Positions 25,000-38,800 of a stretch of DNA of 64,000 bases are shown here, piece after piece. The notes beneath the pieces are model-generated. The model saw only the letters and a list, made by a program, of their open reading frames with translations. It was not told where the DNA came from and searched no databases. Source of the stretch: Fasciolopsis buskii (Eukaryota > Platyhelminthes > Trematoda > Plagiorchiida > Fasciolidae); NCBI GenBank assembly GCA_008360955.1, contig LUCM01004986.1, positions 1 through 64,000 on the forward strand, given 5' to 3'. Made by a program: the position numbers and the translations under genes. How positions within the stretch are numbered: position 1 is the first letter of the stretch; each line of letters starts with the position of its first letter.

Positions 25000-27720
25000 C
25001 CGGCAATGCGTCTGGGGTCCGGAATGGAATTTAGTATCGGTTAAACGGGGGAGATGGTGTATGCTATTGTTCTTTACATCAAGACGTGCATTATGAGGAA
25101 AATTAGATGGAACTATTCGCCAGAGCTTGTGGGAGAAATGTCACGACACACTGGGTTTTTCCAAGGCGTATATCTCTGAAATGAACCACATTCTGCAGAA
25201 AATGGCAAACCAGTATTTGTTTTCAGGTAGGATAGGGGAAATTCCATGTTGGGGCTGCAACTCTACTCATAAGCGAGGGTGAAAACACAAAGGTACAGGA
25301 GGAAATTCTTGAACTACAAATTTATAAATATGCCCGATCCATGGTAAGCTCCCAAATGGGGGAACAACCGTTGCCTGTGTCCACAGAGAACCGAGCGCTT
25401 GGAAGCGGGGGGTCAGCAACTGCCGCGCAGGCGTTAGTAGCCATTTCTGGAGGCCAAAGTTCTGGTGATAGTTGAGGACTTTGGTCAATCCGTTGTTAGA
25501 TAGCATGCGGGTGGATGCCACGAAGTATGGCGGGGGACAAGTTGATGCGATGGTTGAAGAATGGGGCAAATACGGAAAGCGCGAGGGGACGCGCGAGATT
25601 TAGGTCAGGCCGACAGTCGCCACTCCTCGGCCTAGTCAAAATTTAAGTTGTTGCACCGCTAGACAAGAGTGATCGTGTGGTGATCACCCTCACTATCCGA
25701 CCTAGACGGGACAATGACCCCGGAAAAGTAGGCATGAACTCCGGTAAGTAAGAGCAAAGGCCAGCGCAAACCTAGTGATGACGAAAATGCAGAGGTCGAA
25801 GCGACCTGGCAAAAGATCAAAAATCCCCCAGCAGCTCACGAAAATATTTCCCGCACTCGAGGAGGAAAACAGAAGAATAAACCAGATTGGTGGACGCCAT
25901 CGGTAATTAGATCAAGAAAGAATGGAGGTTGGAGCTGGAGGCACATCCTCGCAATCAGAAGGAAGCTGGGAAGAACGGGCGAATTATAAAAGTCGAGCGA
26001 TGAATGTACGAATATTAGTGAGGTGAAATGTCAGGTTGAAGGAGAAAGAGGGGGAAATAAAAGAACCCCACTACTTATTACCGGCATGTGCAATCGAACA
26101 GGAAATTAATTAAGGTGGAAGGGAGCTCACGTCGCGGGAAGTAGTGGAGGTATATAATAACGGAAGCAAAGCCATCGCCCTCAGCAAGCGTGCAGCGGTC
26201 GGATGGGGGCCGCAAATAGCAACCGACCAGCCGTTTGCCGCGCCCAGCATCACTCAAATGGACGCAACTGCTGTGGACACGCAGTCGGTACTGGAAGACT
26301 TAAACCCAAACAACTGCTAATCACCGGGCGGGATTCACCCACCTACTGTAAAGCCGGTGACCAACAGGCCGGCAGACCTGCGTAGTCTCTTCCAACCCCC
26401 ATAAGCCGGAGCAGACCGCCATTGGATTAGAAATTAAACTTGTGGTGGCAATCTACATGGGAGGTCCATGCGGTCAGGTAGATTATTATCGGCCGGCAAG
26501 CGTCACGTGCGTCCTTTGTAAGTGTCTTAAGAGACTGGTGAGGGAACGAGCGTGTAGGTACTTGGTAGAATACTCACTGTACAGAGCGCAGCATGGACTT
26601 AACAGGAGGCGATCGTGACTCTGGAACCTCCTAGGGGTTTTGGATGAGTTTTTGGAGAAAGTCGATCGCAGGAAAAGTGTAGAAATATGCTATTAGAATT
26701 TCAGCGGGGGTTTTGATTCGGTAAACCATAGACTGTTGATGTGAAATATCCAGTCCTTCGGTTTTCGATTTTCTGACGAACAGGTGTCAGAGTAGGAAAC
26801 GAAGTTTTCGAGAAAATGGAGGCATCACGTGGGGTCCCTCAGGGGCCAGTTCTCAGAGCACCAACATTTCTTCCTTACATAACCGAACTTGAAGCACAGT
26901 TACAGCTACCAAACCTCGCCTTTGCAGGTGACATGAGGGTCGTGAGAGCAATTAATTTTGGGATGTTCGTAAAAGACGTGTTCTGGGCAGTGGGATATGC
27001 TTCTAAGGGAAAGCACGATTCATCAGTTAACCAATGTCTTAGAAGGACTAATCGTAGAGGGCGAAAATTAGTGCGTTTCATAAGACTGATGATCTAGGAA
27101 TAGTCATGACCGCAGACTGCAGGTGGGGCAAACTGCGCAAAGCCGCTGCCCTAGAAAAGAGGCGAAACCCTTCAGGTTACGGTCCGTGGTATCCTGTAGG
27201 AGACCGGAGCTATTCGTTCCTCTATACATATGTACATGAACGACATTCCCTAAAATGGACGTGATTTGCCCGGACAGTTTTGAATGCCTGAACACTAAGA
27301 TGGCTGAGGGATAGCGAAGTAGGCCATAGGTCAGAAAGTTGAAAGATCTAAAGCTGTATTCGGCGAATAGCATAGATCGAGGGGCGAAGTTATCGAGACG
27401 CTCAAGATACTGAGGATTTGGACGGAGATAGATTCTAATGACATGATCAGGCAAGCTACTGAAAATAGAATTCGAAGCCATGGTGCAAAGCCGTGACAGG
27501 CTTTGGAGAAGAGAAATGCTTTGCGGTGTGTTGTTCGGTTCTTGAAATAAGCTATCGCCAGGAGTAGTGAGTGCGGAACACGTCAGCGCATCTAAACAAT
27601 AACTAAATGAGAAAGTTTCACCAATCAGGGCTCGATAGCTCAGCTCAGCAAAATCGAGGATAAGGAACCTGGGAACGCGAGCGGACAAATGGCGGGATGT
27701 TGACGGCGCACAAAGCAATT
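25000..27720 (+). mobile_element. CR1-clade LINE, endonuclease to C-terminus, degenerate
   Basis: Plus-strand blocks in order: an endonuclease piece VLYIKTCI (about 25,070); PLDKSDRVVITLTI (about 25,655), the end of the endonuclease domain; KNKPDWWTPSV (about 25,875), the linker; a YYRPASVTCVLCKCLKRL block (about 26,485); AQHGLNRRRS (about 26,587); and NFSGGFDSVNHRLL (26,695-26,735). GVPQGPVL is at about 26,830. The catalytic box is FAGD (26,921-26,932), where FADD is expected, so one metal-binding aspartate is lost. KLRKAAALEKR and a VIETLKILR..DSNDMIRQATENRIRSHG-like C-terminus (about 27,390-27,490) follow. Stops and frame changes occur throughout. The stretch 24,500-25,000 may be the same element's 5' part but shows no motif I can name. 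Confidence 0.85.
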
Positions 27721-28379
27721 TAAAAGAAGATAAATAGCCGAATATTTTCTTGCCTCTGAAAGAAAATTATTCTCGACAAGAGCAAGGCGACGGTTATGGA
27801 GGATTTGAACACATTTTTGGATTTTATTTGAATTAATGCAACTTACAGTCAATGAGTAGACCAACCGGGAAAGCACTACAGACTGGGGATTCAGAGAAAA
27901 ACCCTGGGAATGTGAGAAATCTACCCAAAGAATTTTTCTAACCCCACTCGTCTTATGCACAACGATCTTTCAAAGTTCCGCCCTCATACTTCTACGCGAT
28001 CTGCTTTTCGTTCCACGCCATGTAGAATCCATGACTATAGGAATTCTACTGACCCATATTTAGCACGAACTTTAACAAATCGCGGCTGGGTTTCCTCCGA
28101 ATTCCTGAACAACACGTCTTAACGTGCTATGACTATTCTTCGATTAGTTTTTAGGTTTTTCAAGAGGTGATGAGCGCATATTTATGTGATTAATTTATTT
28201 TTTCATGTTTTACTTCCATCTTCACATTTTTCAACTGAAATGCAACAACATTTGTTGAACGCATAAGTCTATACTGTACAACAAAATGCAATGCAACAGA
28301 ATACTAGAATCACGGAAAACTTACTCACCTGAAAGCAGGATACCAACAAGGGTCAAGTAGGATTCATGTAACAAGTGTT

Positions 28380-28625
28380 CCACTGTGCATGTGGAGTATA
28401 AGCAGGACACCTAAGTTCTAAAGTGCCATTACAAGGATTATCTGGCTTTGATTTAAAAACTCGAAAAATCGTGCCCCGCCTATCACACAGCTGATGTTGA
28501 TCACGAGGGTGCAGACACTGCGTCTTCATGTTTGGTTTGTTCTCCATGTCTCTACTGTGCCATCTTTGTACGAATTTGATCTTGCCTTGCGTATGCCTCG
28601 CGGACGTCGAGAAATAAACAATATC
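28380..28625 (+). repeat. short interspersed repeat, copy 2
   Basis: The final 55-60 bases match 20,811-20,866 (TTTGATCTTGCCTTGCG then a CTCGCG(A/G)..(T/C)(C/G)(A/G)AGAAATA word). The body upstream aligns only loosely. No long simple-repeat tail remains here. The shared 3' end identifies a family that is probably SINE-like; I see no clear tRNA head. Confidence 0.45.
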
Positions 28626-29039
28626 TGATCTAACTGGATTAGCCCAGGTTGCAGAAAACCTATATGACTTGTCACCGTGGTGAGCAGCCACGCAAAACAG
28701 GAAGCTACATATTGGAAGATGTTAACGACGGAGGCTCCAGGTACTCGGAAATGTAATCAAGACGAGTAAAAGTGGTGAAGCGCCACATCTGATAAGCTGA
28801 GCGTTAAACGCCGTACACAGCCCTTGCGACATTGCATTAGGTAATTATCATGGCTACTCTGTCCATGGGATCCTACAGCTCTACGCGGGCGGTAATGTAC
28901 GATTTAGTGCATCTGCATCAACCGGTGGAAATGACAGAAAATGTGACCATTAAAATAATACGATGGGACTGGCCGTTGAATTTCGGCAAGGACCAGAATT
29001 TCACGGAAGAATAAACTAATAACACTCGATAAATGTGAC

Positions 29040-29545
29040 CACCCGAGAGTCAGATAGCGGTGGAACAAACAGCGGAGAAGGAACTTTGGATTATTAGTGA
29101 TTGCGAATTTTAAACATGGTCTGCAAAGTCAGAAAGCGGCCAAGGGGCATAGCGTGTCTCAGAGCAGTTTCAGGGTACTGTAGTAACTAGGTCGCTCAGG
29201 GTTCTTGTGCCGCTGTCCAAGGCGTTTTCTTAACCGCGCTCACAGTATTGTTTGCAGGCCCGCAGACCGTATCTGGTAGGAAATACGAAACTACCAGAAC
29301 AGATTCAGCATATTTTCACGCAAAAGTTGAGGCAACTAAGACAGGTGGGATATGAGCGGAGGCTAAAAGCCGTGGACTTATGCTCCCTTGAGAGACGCAC
29401 GGAAAGAAATGACGTAACATAGGCCAAGATAGTCAAGGAACTGGCCAAGGTGCGGTGTCACCGTGTGACACTATCCAGATTACGGGAATGAACAAATTGA
29501 ACTGAAGTGAAATGAGATGAACTGAGATTCAAGGTAACTCAACCG
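29040..29545 (+). mobile_element. CR1-clade LINE, 3' fragment
   Basis: A frame mosaic reads EKELWIISDC (about 29,075), then KAAKGHSVSQSSF, PYLVGN near 29,265, then VGYERRLKAVDLCSLERRTERND (29,345-29,415), the conserved (Y)EERL..L.L.SLEYRR.RGD segment near the CR1 C-terminus. It ends in a TGAA/TGAGATGAA-rich tail (29,487-29,530), as expected for a CR1 3' end. It is a separate copy from the one at 25.0-27.7 kb, because both contain the same C-terminal region. It stops about 50 bases upstream of the predicted start codon of the Mpv17-family gene. Confidence 0.75.
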
Positions 29546-29594
29546 TTCGGCGTCCCTGTAAATCCAGCAATGTGTTATCGTCCATGTGAGAGGA

Positions 29595-29853
29595 ATGGCT
29601 GAGCCAAGTGAAAAACCTTTGCACTCACCAGAGTGTCGTATTACCCGTGTGCCTTTACTGGCTCGAAAGCACAAGCATATACCACTATTAAAAAATGTTT
29701 TGGCCGGAGCAGTTCTCATGATGCTTGGTGAAATATGCGCAGAAGAAATTAAATTCTGCTTCACTAACAGCAGGAACAACGAGAAAAGAAACGAGAATTC
29801 TGAAGAAAAGACTAACAGAGCAAAAAATAAGACAAGTGGTTTCGTGACTTTAT
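29595..29853 (+). CDS. Mpv17/PMP22 family protein, exon 1
   Basis: The predicted first exon begins at an ATG in an open frame whose nearest upstream stop is at 29,559. Its first 24 residues are hydrophilic and basic. They are followed by PLLKNVLAGAVLMMLGE, which fits the family's first membrane segment, usually (Y/L)LLTNTL..G.LM..GD..Q; here D is replaced by E and T by K. A lysine- and glutamate-rich loop (about 30 residues, longer than usual) follows. The donor at 29,854 (GTAAAT) leaves phase 1, which matches exon 2. A second phase-1 donor at 29,836 (GTGGTT) would end the exon at 29,835 and give KTIR at the junction, closer to the family's RT.R. The match to the family rests on about 20 residues, so this exon is less certain than exons 2 and 3. 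A LINE 3' end lies directly upstream. Confidence 0.6.
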
Positions 29854-32800
29854 GTAAATGTTGGCAGAGAAGGCAGTTCTCAATTTCAGCGATCGATGTT
29901 CATGAAGTCTGTAAGTGTAACATTACACTGTACTTTGGAAGCAGTGTTCCCCCGACTGGAAATGATTCTGTTAACTATGAGGAAACGTGTTTCTTTACCT
30001 TTAGGAATCAGTAGTGGTTCTTATAAGATCCGCTAATTGCCAGATCTTAATGTATCTAAATTAAAGTAGAATGCAAGTGGACATATCACATTATATATGA
30101 AGGTACTAATGCCATAACTATTTGTAAATAATTCCATATTTATTTCGTTGTTGTCCGCGATGCCAATGGTCATGGTTGATAATTAGCCTTAATGGTGGTC
30201 ATCGGGAGACAAGTTCCATAGTCATCCTTCGGGATCACTTGGTTCCTGATAGAAAATGGTTAAAACATTTCGGAGACTGAAATTTAACAGACAAAATTCA
30301 AGATACTTTGAATTCCAGGTACCTGTGGACGTTCAACGAGTTTTTCATTCCACTTATGTACACAATTATGTATCTTAAGGTACACCGGTTCAGTAATACG
30401 GCCTAATATAGGTCACAGGTACTGTTATGAGCCGCAATATATACTTACTTTTCTCGATCTGAATGGTTATTGTATGAGAACCGTTACTAAATTATTTTAC
30501 AAAGACTGTCCAAGGCATCTCATCTATCCGGAGTTGACATACTTTTCGCTACCGACCATTCGCTCGACTACTTGAGTTTGCGTATCCTGCAGGGTTCGCG
30601 GATATTTTGGTAATTCCAGAACAAATTTGCCGTAAAAATCCTAGCGTTTTTTTGAAGTCAGTCAGTGAATAGTGCATCTGGATGACTGCTTTCGCAGCCA
30701 CAAAAAGCACTCAAAGATCTGGTCTTATATAAAGCATAAATAACTGCCATTATATTCTTCGTAAATCATCATAAAATTTATAACATCATTCACTGCAATA
30801 TAGTTGACAATAATCCAGAGATTTCCAAAGGAACATTAGAATACATTATTGGTTATTTTCAATTAAATCCATTATGAACCCTGTCTTATATGGTATGCAA
30901 TGATGTGTAATACATGTGAGGTATATATATATATAATATGTACTGCTGGTGTATCTGATAAAGTGCGCCACCGTTTTTATAACGAGATGTTTTTTTATTA
31001 GTTTATTTTATTACCCCAATGGCTCAAAGTTCCAAGTCTATGTCTGTTATGTCGGCACACAAAGTGTTTTGGAATAAATATGCTGATCTATTTGCTGATA
31101 TTCAACTGCACGAAACCACAATTTTTCACCTTAGACTTACGCGAGTGCCTGACCAAAACTCAAACACGTAATCCCGTTAGCAGCTTTGTTTGATTGGTCC
31201 AAACGATGAAAATTAATTGTCTGTTGTTGTGGAAAGTGTTAACGCACGGAAATAATTTTCGCCTGTCCACACCGTAGCGAGACAAGTGTCATATGATTTC
31301 GAAAACCTGACCTTATATTTTAGTGGATTAAAGGTCAAGGTCTCTCGACGAACCAAGAAGAATGAAGTTCACTGGAATAATTCTCTGATACAGATTAAGA
31401 AACAACACGTAACATCAGTTGATTAGTTTATTTACCCTTGCTTTGGAGGCCAGTAAAACGGAAGCCGCATTTATAACATCGGTTATGCAGCACATGGTGA
31501 CATGATATCGTCTAAGTTTTGCCACTGATTTGTCCCATCTACTATTTCTCTGACTCAACAATAAAGTTCAATGGATAGTTTGGCAGACAGTGATCAGGAA
31601 CTCAACTAAACTTTGAGCAATGTTTTAGTCTGTCTGCTTGTTGGGTACAATGGTGACCTGTGTGATTTCTATCCAAATGACGGTATTAAAGTCTGAAAAT
31701 GGCAATAAATACTTAGAAAAATTGGCAACGGGATTACTTGATAACAAGCATTGTCGGCTGTCAAAATTAATTTTGAAATTGAAGTATGTTCATCCTATCT
31801 ACAGGCATCTAAACTAATCAGTCCGGTTAGCATAAATGAAATCCTGATTGTGTTGTTGGTAAGCAGCAATTACAGCATCTTCTGACTTGTCAGTGATGTT
31901 CTTAAAACATCACCAGAGTGTAGCGTTGCATCGTGAATAAAAATTCATGAGCACCATGTTAATTACCACATGGATCTGTATGCACACAGTTTTTTCAGCA
32001 CCTCGTCACAGACTAATTACTGCTCGATGCACTTTAACTGTTACTCATGAGGTGAGTTGAAAAGAAATAGTAACTCCATGAAAAAGCATCTTGAGTTAAC
32101 CTTTTTTGCACTTATCCTTCTCTTGGAACAGTTGCATACTGTACAAATGCATGGATATATGCAACCAAAAATTGTTACCACAGTTTCATCTAATAACCTG
32201 CATTGATTGAGAAACATTAAAAAGCGTTAGCCCGATGGGAAGATACATGTGTTACTCATGACTCTATGGCATTTATTTCACTCTACGCAGAGTTAGCTGT
32301 CGTTGATTCACGGTTGGTAACCACGCATTATTAACGAAATCATTTGTAAGCAAAGTGAGACGTGTTCAAAAAATTCTTGAATTATCCATACTTATGACAG
32401 TTAGTGTAGCAATAGTCGTAGAAATTACTGTCTCAACTTAGTCGTACATCCGTTAAAGGCTTCTCGCAAATCAGTACGATTTGGTTTTATAGAATAAAAC
32501 ATTGACAAAAAGAATTATTCAGAAAAAAATTATGCCGATTATTTACAACTTAATAAACAGCATGATGACAAGAATTACGTTAGATTGTTGTTCACTGAAG
32601 TCCATCATGATGAATGATTGTAATCATTAGTCAAATACTTATAGATCCATTTACTTAGCTCAGTTAAATAGTCCGTATCCTACCATACGCTCCCTACTCA
32701 GTCATAGTTCCAGAGTAGATATAGAACATGTTCATTTTCCTCCGGTTCACGTGGGCACATGCGCACGGTTGAGTCCAGACGCTCATTGAAACTCTAAGCC

Positions 32801-35800
32801 TGGTTACGAGCACACGAATAATTTCACTACTCTGCTAGTCCCACGGTGCGCTGGAAACCGGTAATGACCACTCCGATTAAGTTCTTCAGTTAACGAAAGA
32901 AACGATACTTGTACCAACTCTACTCTACTGAATAAAGCACAAACAAATGCAAGAAGGAAATTTCAGTCAGCACGTTTTAGCTAATCACCGTTTAGTAAAT
33001 TGCATTTGTATCATGACCCAACTATAGACCCAGCATTTTGCAGCACTAGTAACTCGACTTGTGTTGGCCAGGGTTTGTACCAACCTATTAAAGCAGCATT
33101 TATGGTTACTTTTTACCTGAGAAAATGCAACTGATGCAAATAGTTCTATGTCTCCCGCAGTGTTCAGAATTTACATTCTGGAAACAAGAATTTTCGACAA
33201 ATTTTTTACCGTTTATGGCGACTGAAAAAAAATACATTGATTCACTGCGAAAACCTGGTGCGAATTTTCCACCTCAGTGATTAAACAGATGCATGTATAT
33301 AAGTTTTTACATTTATTTGGAGACGTACACATCTATAAGACGTGCATTTAGAATAATAATATAAGTATGCATATATGTAAATGTATATATATGCATATAT
33401 ATGTGACGATGTGTACGTTTAGGGCGTGCATCTTTATCTTTTCTTAATAGACGCAGACATGATGAGTTTATTTTAGATTGCGGAGATCTTAAGCAGATAG
33501 ACTTACCAGCGGATTGCGATGTTTTTAACGTGCATCGACCAAACTATTTCAGACTATGCAATGCCTACTCTGAAGAAGTTAATTCTAAAGTTCTGGTTGA
33601 AAATGTGTGTTTAATCTTAGGGTAAAAACAACTATTAATTTGCGCATGTTAAAATCTTGCGGCATTTTTATGAACCTTAGTGATAGGATGCCCAACTGTG
33701 TAACTCCAGCTAGGCGGCATGTGGAGGGTTGAGTTGATTTTGTCTTCAAAGAATAGAACATTGAGCATTTATGAAACAACAGAATCGTAAATTAGTAATG
33801 AAGCACATGGCTTCATGCCTATTAGGTCCAAGTGATCTAATGCTGACGGAGCAATATTCCTACAGGACTTTGCTGTGTCAGACAAACAAGACTGTTTGAG
33901 CACTTAGTCAGGCCAAAGTTTCACTAAAAGTGCGGATTTGTAACTATTTTTATCATCTCTAAAACTTCCAGTTGAAATTTCATTTGAACGTTCACGTCTG
34001 TATTCAGCATTTTGCTTACCTTTCCGAAGGTCCGCTCAATTATGCAGGTCTTTATTGATCTGAATCGTGCAGTATTTTAGAACTTTTCACTTCTTGGTTC
34101 TAGTCCAACCTATATTGCAATATCCTGGTGTATCTTTCATATTTTTGATAGATCCCGTCGAAAAATTTTCGTAAATGATCTTAAATTGCCTCAATCAGTG
34201 TCAAATGAGGATAAAAAATATTGTCAAAGAATCATGTGAATCTTTTAGCACGGACAGCTTTCAGAACGTCAAAGTTTCAGTTAGAACATGGTTATTTTGT
34301 GCTCTCAGTTGTTTTTATCGATAGTCACATCCAAATAGCATCATCAGCGTTGGCCAGCAATTAACCCTCCAACTTCAATCTTAATAGATTTCAGTTATGC
34401 CTGCACCAACAGCGTTTGTCAAAATGGGTAACGATACAGATGATGTTAGTTTAAAACAAGGTAGATTGAGTCTCCAGATCACTGATCTTGCCAAAAAATA
34501 ACTTTATTTGTTTGTATTTTGGGGTTCCCGGATGAGAACAACCAAAAATACTACGGTTACGAAATTGTCTATAACCGTAAATGCCACTGATTGGTTCTGT
34601 TTCTATTGCGATAACTGCAGTTGCAATGTGCTCTTTATTTTTTTTAGTTTTCATCTTTTGTTGTTTTTTTTGTGCAAGTCCAAATCCTTTTAAGACAAAT
34701 TTGCACTTTTATCGATGAGGTTCCCACTTGGATGTCTGGTCCAGTCAATACCAATGTAACTTCGTTTATCTTTCTCTCCATCAATGTCCATCCTCTTCGG
34801 TCCTGTGGCAAGAACAACTAATCGATTTCCCGTGAAGCTCGCCATGCATTTGATGACCAGTCACCTATATCCAACCGCCAGCTATTGCTCTTTTTGTTTC
34901 CTTTTTGATCTAATTACCGTTATTGTCGTCTGGATTGAAATCTAAGCTTAATGCATCTTTTAAATTTGCTTGGGTATGATCACGGTGATAGCAGCGAACA
35001 GAGGATGGCAAACAGTAGCCCGATCATCATTTTACTAAGCTTCCGGGTTATATACAAACATTGCAAAGCGAATTCAAGGAAGTCTGGCCTAATTTTAAGG
35101 ACTCGATGATGATTTACCGTGCATGAATAAGAATTAATTTTTGCTATATTCATCAGCAATTTAAATGAAGCCAGCAAGTAGGGCCGGCCTTGACTTTCCT
35201 GAACAGATAAAACTGCGAGTTCTCAGATCTACTGCACACTTCTTACACTTATATTTTACCTGAACAGATGTTTAGTCTCTCATTCTAACCCTATTTAGGA
35301 CAAAATTTGACTTAGCGGTATCAGAAAGGCAATCTTTTGAGGTTACATGATTATTGATACAACCCCCTTACATCGTCCACGGGCCTGAAAGACTCTCGGG
35401 TAACACCGGTTTAGTCAAAATGAGGACGGTAGTCAAAAAACAATTACGTGACCAAATAAATTGACAGAAGCGTTAGATTTATATGATAGTGTTTAGATCA
35501 AGAGTAGGTGAAGCCCGCTGGTACAGTCGTTACCCAGAAAACATGAGTTTTTCAACGCGAGGCGTGCAAACAGATCGTGGGTTGAAATAATAGCCAAATT
35601 AAACGATATTCTTTCTATTAGTTTAATTGTAAACACTACCAGTTTAGAATCACATGTGGTTGTATAGGCGTGGGCGTCACAATTGTATAAAAAAGATGTT
35701 TGGTCTGTTGATTTAATATTATCTGCGGAAACATTTTCATGTCACCATGAAATAGCTGTATAGAGGAAGTTGTCTCCCGTGCGCATGGGCTTGCGAGTAT

Positions 35801-38800
35801 TTGTAACTCAATGAGTACAAAATTTCAGGCATATTCTAACTTAAAGAGTAATACATTGTCTTATCCTGCATCGTCAAAGCAACTAGTTGCATCCAGGATG
35901 TTGAAATCAATTTGTTTCACTTCATTCACGTGACGGTCAAGCTCGGATGTTTTCGCGGTGATACGCAAGGGTAGCGCTCCAGGAGTAGTAAAGCAAATTT
36001 ATCATCCCTGGCCTCGGCTTCCGAGCATATGAGGATATCTTCCTGAGTCGGGGTGATGTTTGCAGTGCGCAGCAATTACCGGACAGAGTGAAGAGCGTTT
36101 AATAGTGTGAGCTCTAATTGCGGCAAAGTAAAACTCTGATTTCAACATGCGAGTTGTGGTTTTGAAATCGTTCAGTTTATTTATTCAACTTATTCATTCC
36201 CCTATGGGTTGGTGTAGTTTACGTTTACAGGCTACAGTACCCTTCTGTACGAGAAACGGTCAAAGTTCTTAAGTGATCTGCTTCAATATGTGGCACGTCT
36301 ATAAAGGGCGTCAGGTATGTGACCCCCAGAAGTGTCTTGTATCGGATTCTGAAGGCTCAGCCGACAAAGCCCCAGCAGCCAAAAGAATAGAGAATGCCCG
36401 AGCCGACAACCAGGGAAAAAGGAGGTATTGCTTCTCTTGTGGGACTGAAATAGTGCTGATACGATAGTAAACGCAAAAGCTAACCACAGTAAAAAAATGC
36501 CGAGCTGTATGCTAAGACTTTTGAAAGTGCGGCACAGGAAGAAAAGCGCAAATTCCATGTTTGATAAACCAAACACAGCCAAAACAATGTCATAAAATCA
36601 ATGTCGAGCATCAAAGCAGATCGCAGAGAAAATGGTGTCAAAAAATAACCAGTTCTCTCCGAAGGACTGATTTCACTTCATGCTCAACAATGGAAATATT
36701 TCAGATAAAAAGCAATTGCAGAGAGGACAGACATGCCATTGTAGGCAAATCCAAGTAGAAATCAAGGAGATTTTTCAGCGTTAATTAATCATACTCTCTA
36801 TGCGGCACCGGAGATGAAAATGTCTTCAACTAGACGGTTAGCCCTCCGACAGGATGAATAGGCTTGACAAAAGTTGCTGATAGTCTCGGACACTCGGGCT
36901 TTAGTTATTCACAGACAGCATAGAAGGATATCGCTGATGTGATCTCAGTTGCAGAGAAAGGAAGATTCTCTAAAAGGATAAGATGTAACATTAGCGTCAA
37001 ACCAAAGCTATGCAATGAATTTTGTAATTCCTAAAGATTAATCGAATTTTGAGTTGAAGCACAGCTAACGCGCAGAGGAGCATTGGTGCCTACTTTATCC
37101 ATTCTTCTCCAGAAGACGCCGAAAATGCAGCAAGTAAGTTGGGCACATCATTTCTGAATTTTGCTATTTTTTATTCTCTTGATGTGAATGACTAAAATAA
37201 CGGTAGTAAACTTCTGACCTGTTTAAATGGCAGGTCTTGAATCGATAAGGTAATGGTGGTATTTTCTGCATGAATCAGCGATAGCGTGGGGTTCCTGACT
37301 ATCAAAGATTATTTTCTTAAAGATACAGTCAGAAAGAAAGTGACCGGTTGTCCATTCTTTGCTACAGCAGCATCGAGGACGTCCGTCTCCAGAAAAGTGG
37401 GTACGGACTCATCTGTAAATACTACAACAAGCTTTTCGATTTCTTTCTTGATTTCCTGTGTCCATTCACAGATGACGATAAGGATTTCACCCTGGAAAAC
37501 ATAACATCCGTAGGGGGAAAAATGCGTTGCTTAGACTTTAAGTTGACATGGGGGGTATAGTACGTTGTGGCTAAAATTGTTCACGGTCGGGTCGTAGGAC
37601 TTTGTTTGAGATTTCGAATCCTAATTGGGAAGTTTTGCCGCCACATTAAGGCCGCACCTTGGTGTAATACGACGGATTGGTCTCCTCTCTGACCGAACAG
37701 ACTACAGGATGGCTCATCTCAATCCAAAGATCCAATCATGCCTGTAATTTTGGTGGATAGAGTTCTAACAGAGTATGTTCCTAGTCCTCCAGATTTTGGA
37801 CTGCTTTGAATAGGCAACTAAATTGGAAAAATGAGTGGTATTTATGCATACATGTATATGTACAGCGGCAGCAAGCATGACACCATCACAACAGACACAT
37901 AGATAGAGTTGCACGGAAGGAAGAAAATGCTAAGCAGCAAGTGGACGGAATTTCTTTTCGTGTTCTCGCTACTAATATTTTGTGACTGTTTTAGTTTTCC
38001 GTTGGGTTGTAAGGCAAACGAGTACTATAAACAGCCCACACAACACTCATGCTGCTGATATCGATTCGAAGTCACAACTTAGCGTCTCTAATCACCCTTG
38101 GGTCTTAACAAGGAAGTCGAGTAACACCAAAGTTTGCCAAAGCGGAGACAATTTTCTTTGTGCCTCTACGCTAAGCCATGGCCTTCCAACAGGGTCGTTT
38201 CTGTCAGCCTAGCCCAGCGCGTGAAAATATAGCACGGAAAAATAAATAAAGGATGGACTTACGCAGGACGTGCACAAGTCACCCAGAACGATATTGAACT
38301 AGCTTACCACTGTCTGCACCCGACAAACGATGATGCATCTAGTAATTGATTACCCGGTGTCCTCAACAGACACAATCAACGAGAGAATGAAAGAATTGAA
38401 AAAAACCGATGGGTTTCCATTCAACCACTCTACACTGTCTTCGGACTGATCGTTTTTAGTATCAAAGACAAACCATAATTTTTATCATGCCTAAACGCTG
38501 GACTGCATAACAGTAACCGTCTACCAGCTTCAGTGGGTTGTGCGACTGCAAGGAATTCCACGCTGCATCGATCGTCGGGCTGATTTTTACATCCAGTATG
38601 TTGGGCAGTGACAAATGTGCTACTACTCGGAGATCCATCTTCTATTCAACCTCCGACTTCTGTTCCCAGCCGCATTGCTATGCTCTCTTTTACCCACCCG
38701 AAACGCTCTTACCAATAACTTGTCCCATACTTGCAACGGTTTATTGTCAAATGGTGTTGTAAATGATTTCCAGTTTGAGTGCTCACACTTTCTCAGGTCT

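Noticed and set aside
27104..27718. 204-codon minus-strand open frame
   Set aside because: It is antisense to the C-terminal region of the plus-strand CR1 LINE, whose conserved blocks are readable on the other strand.
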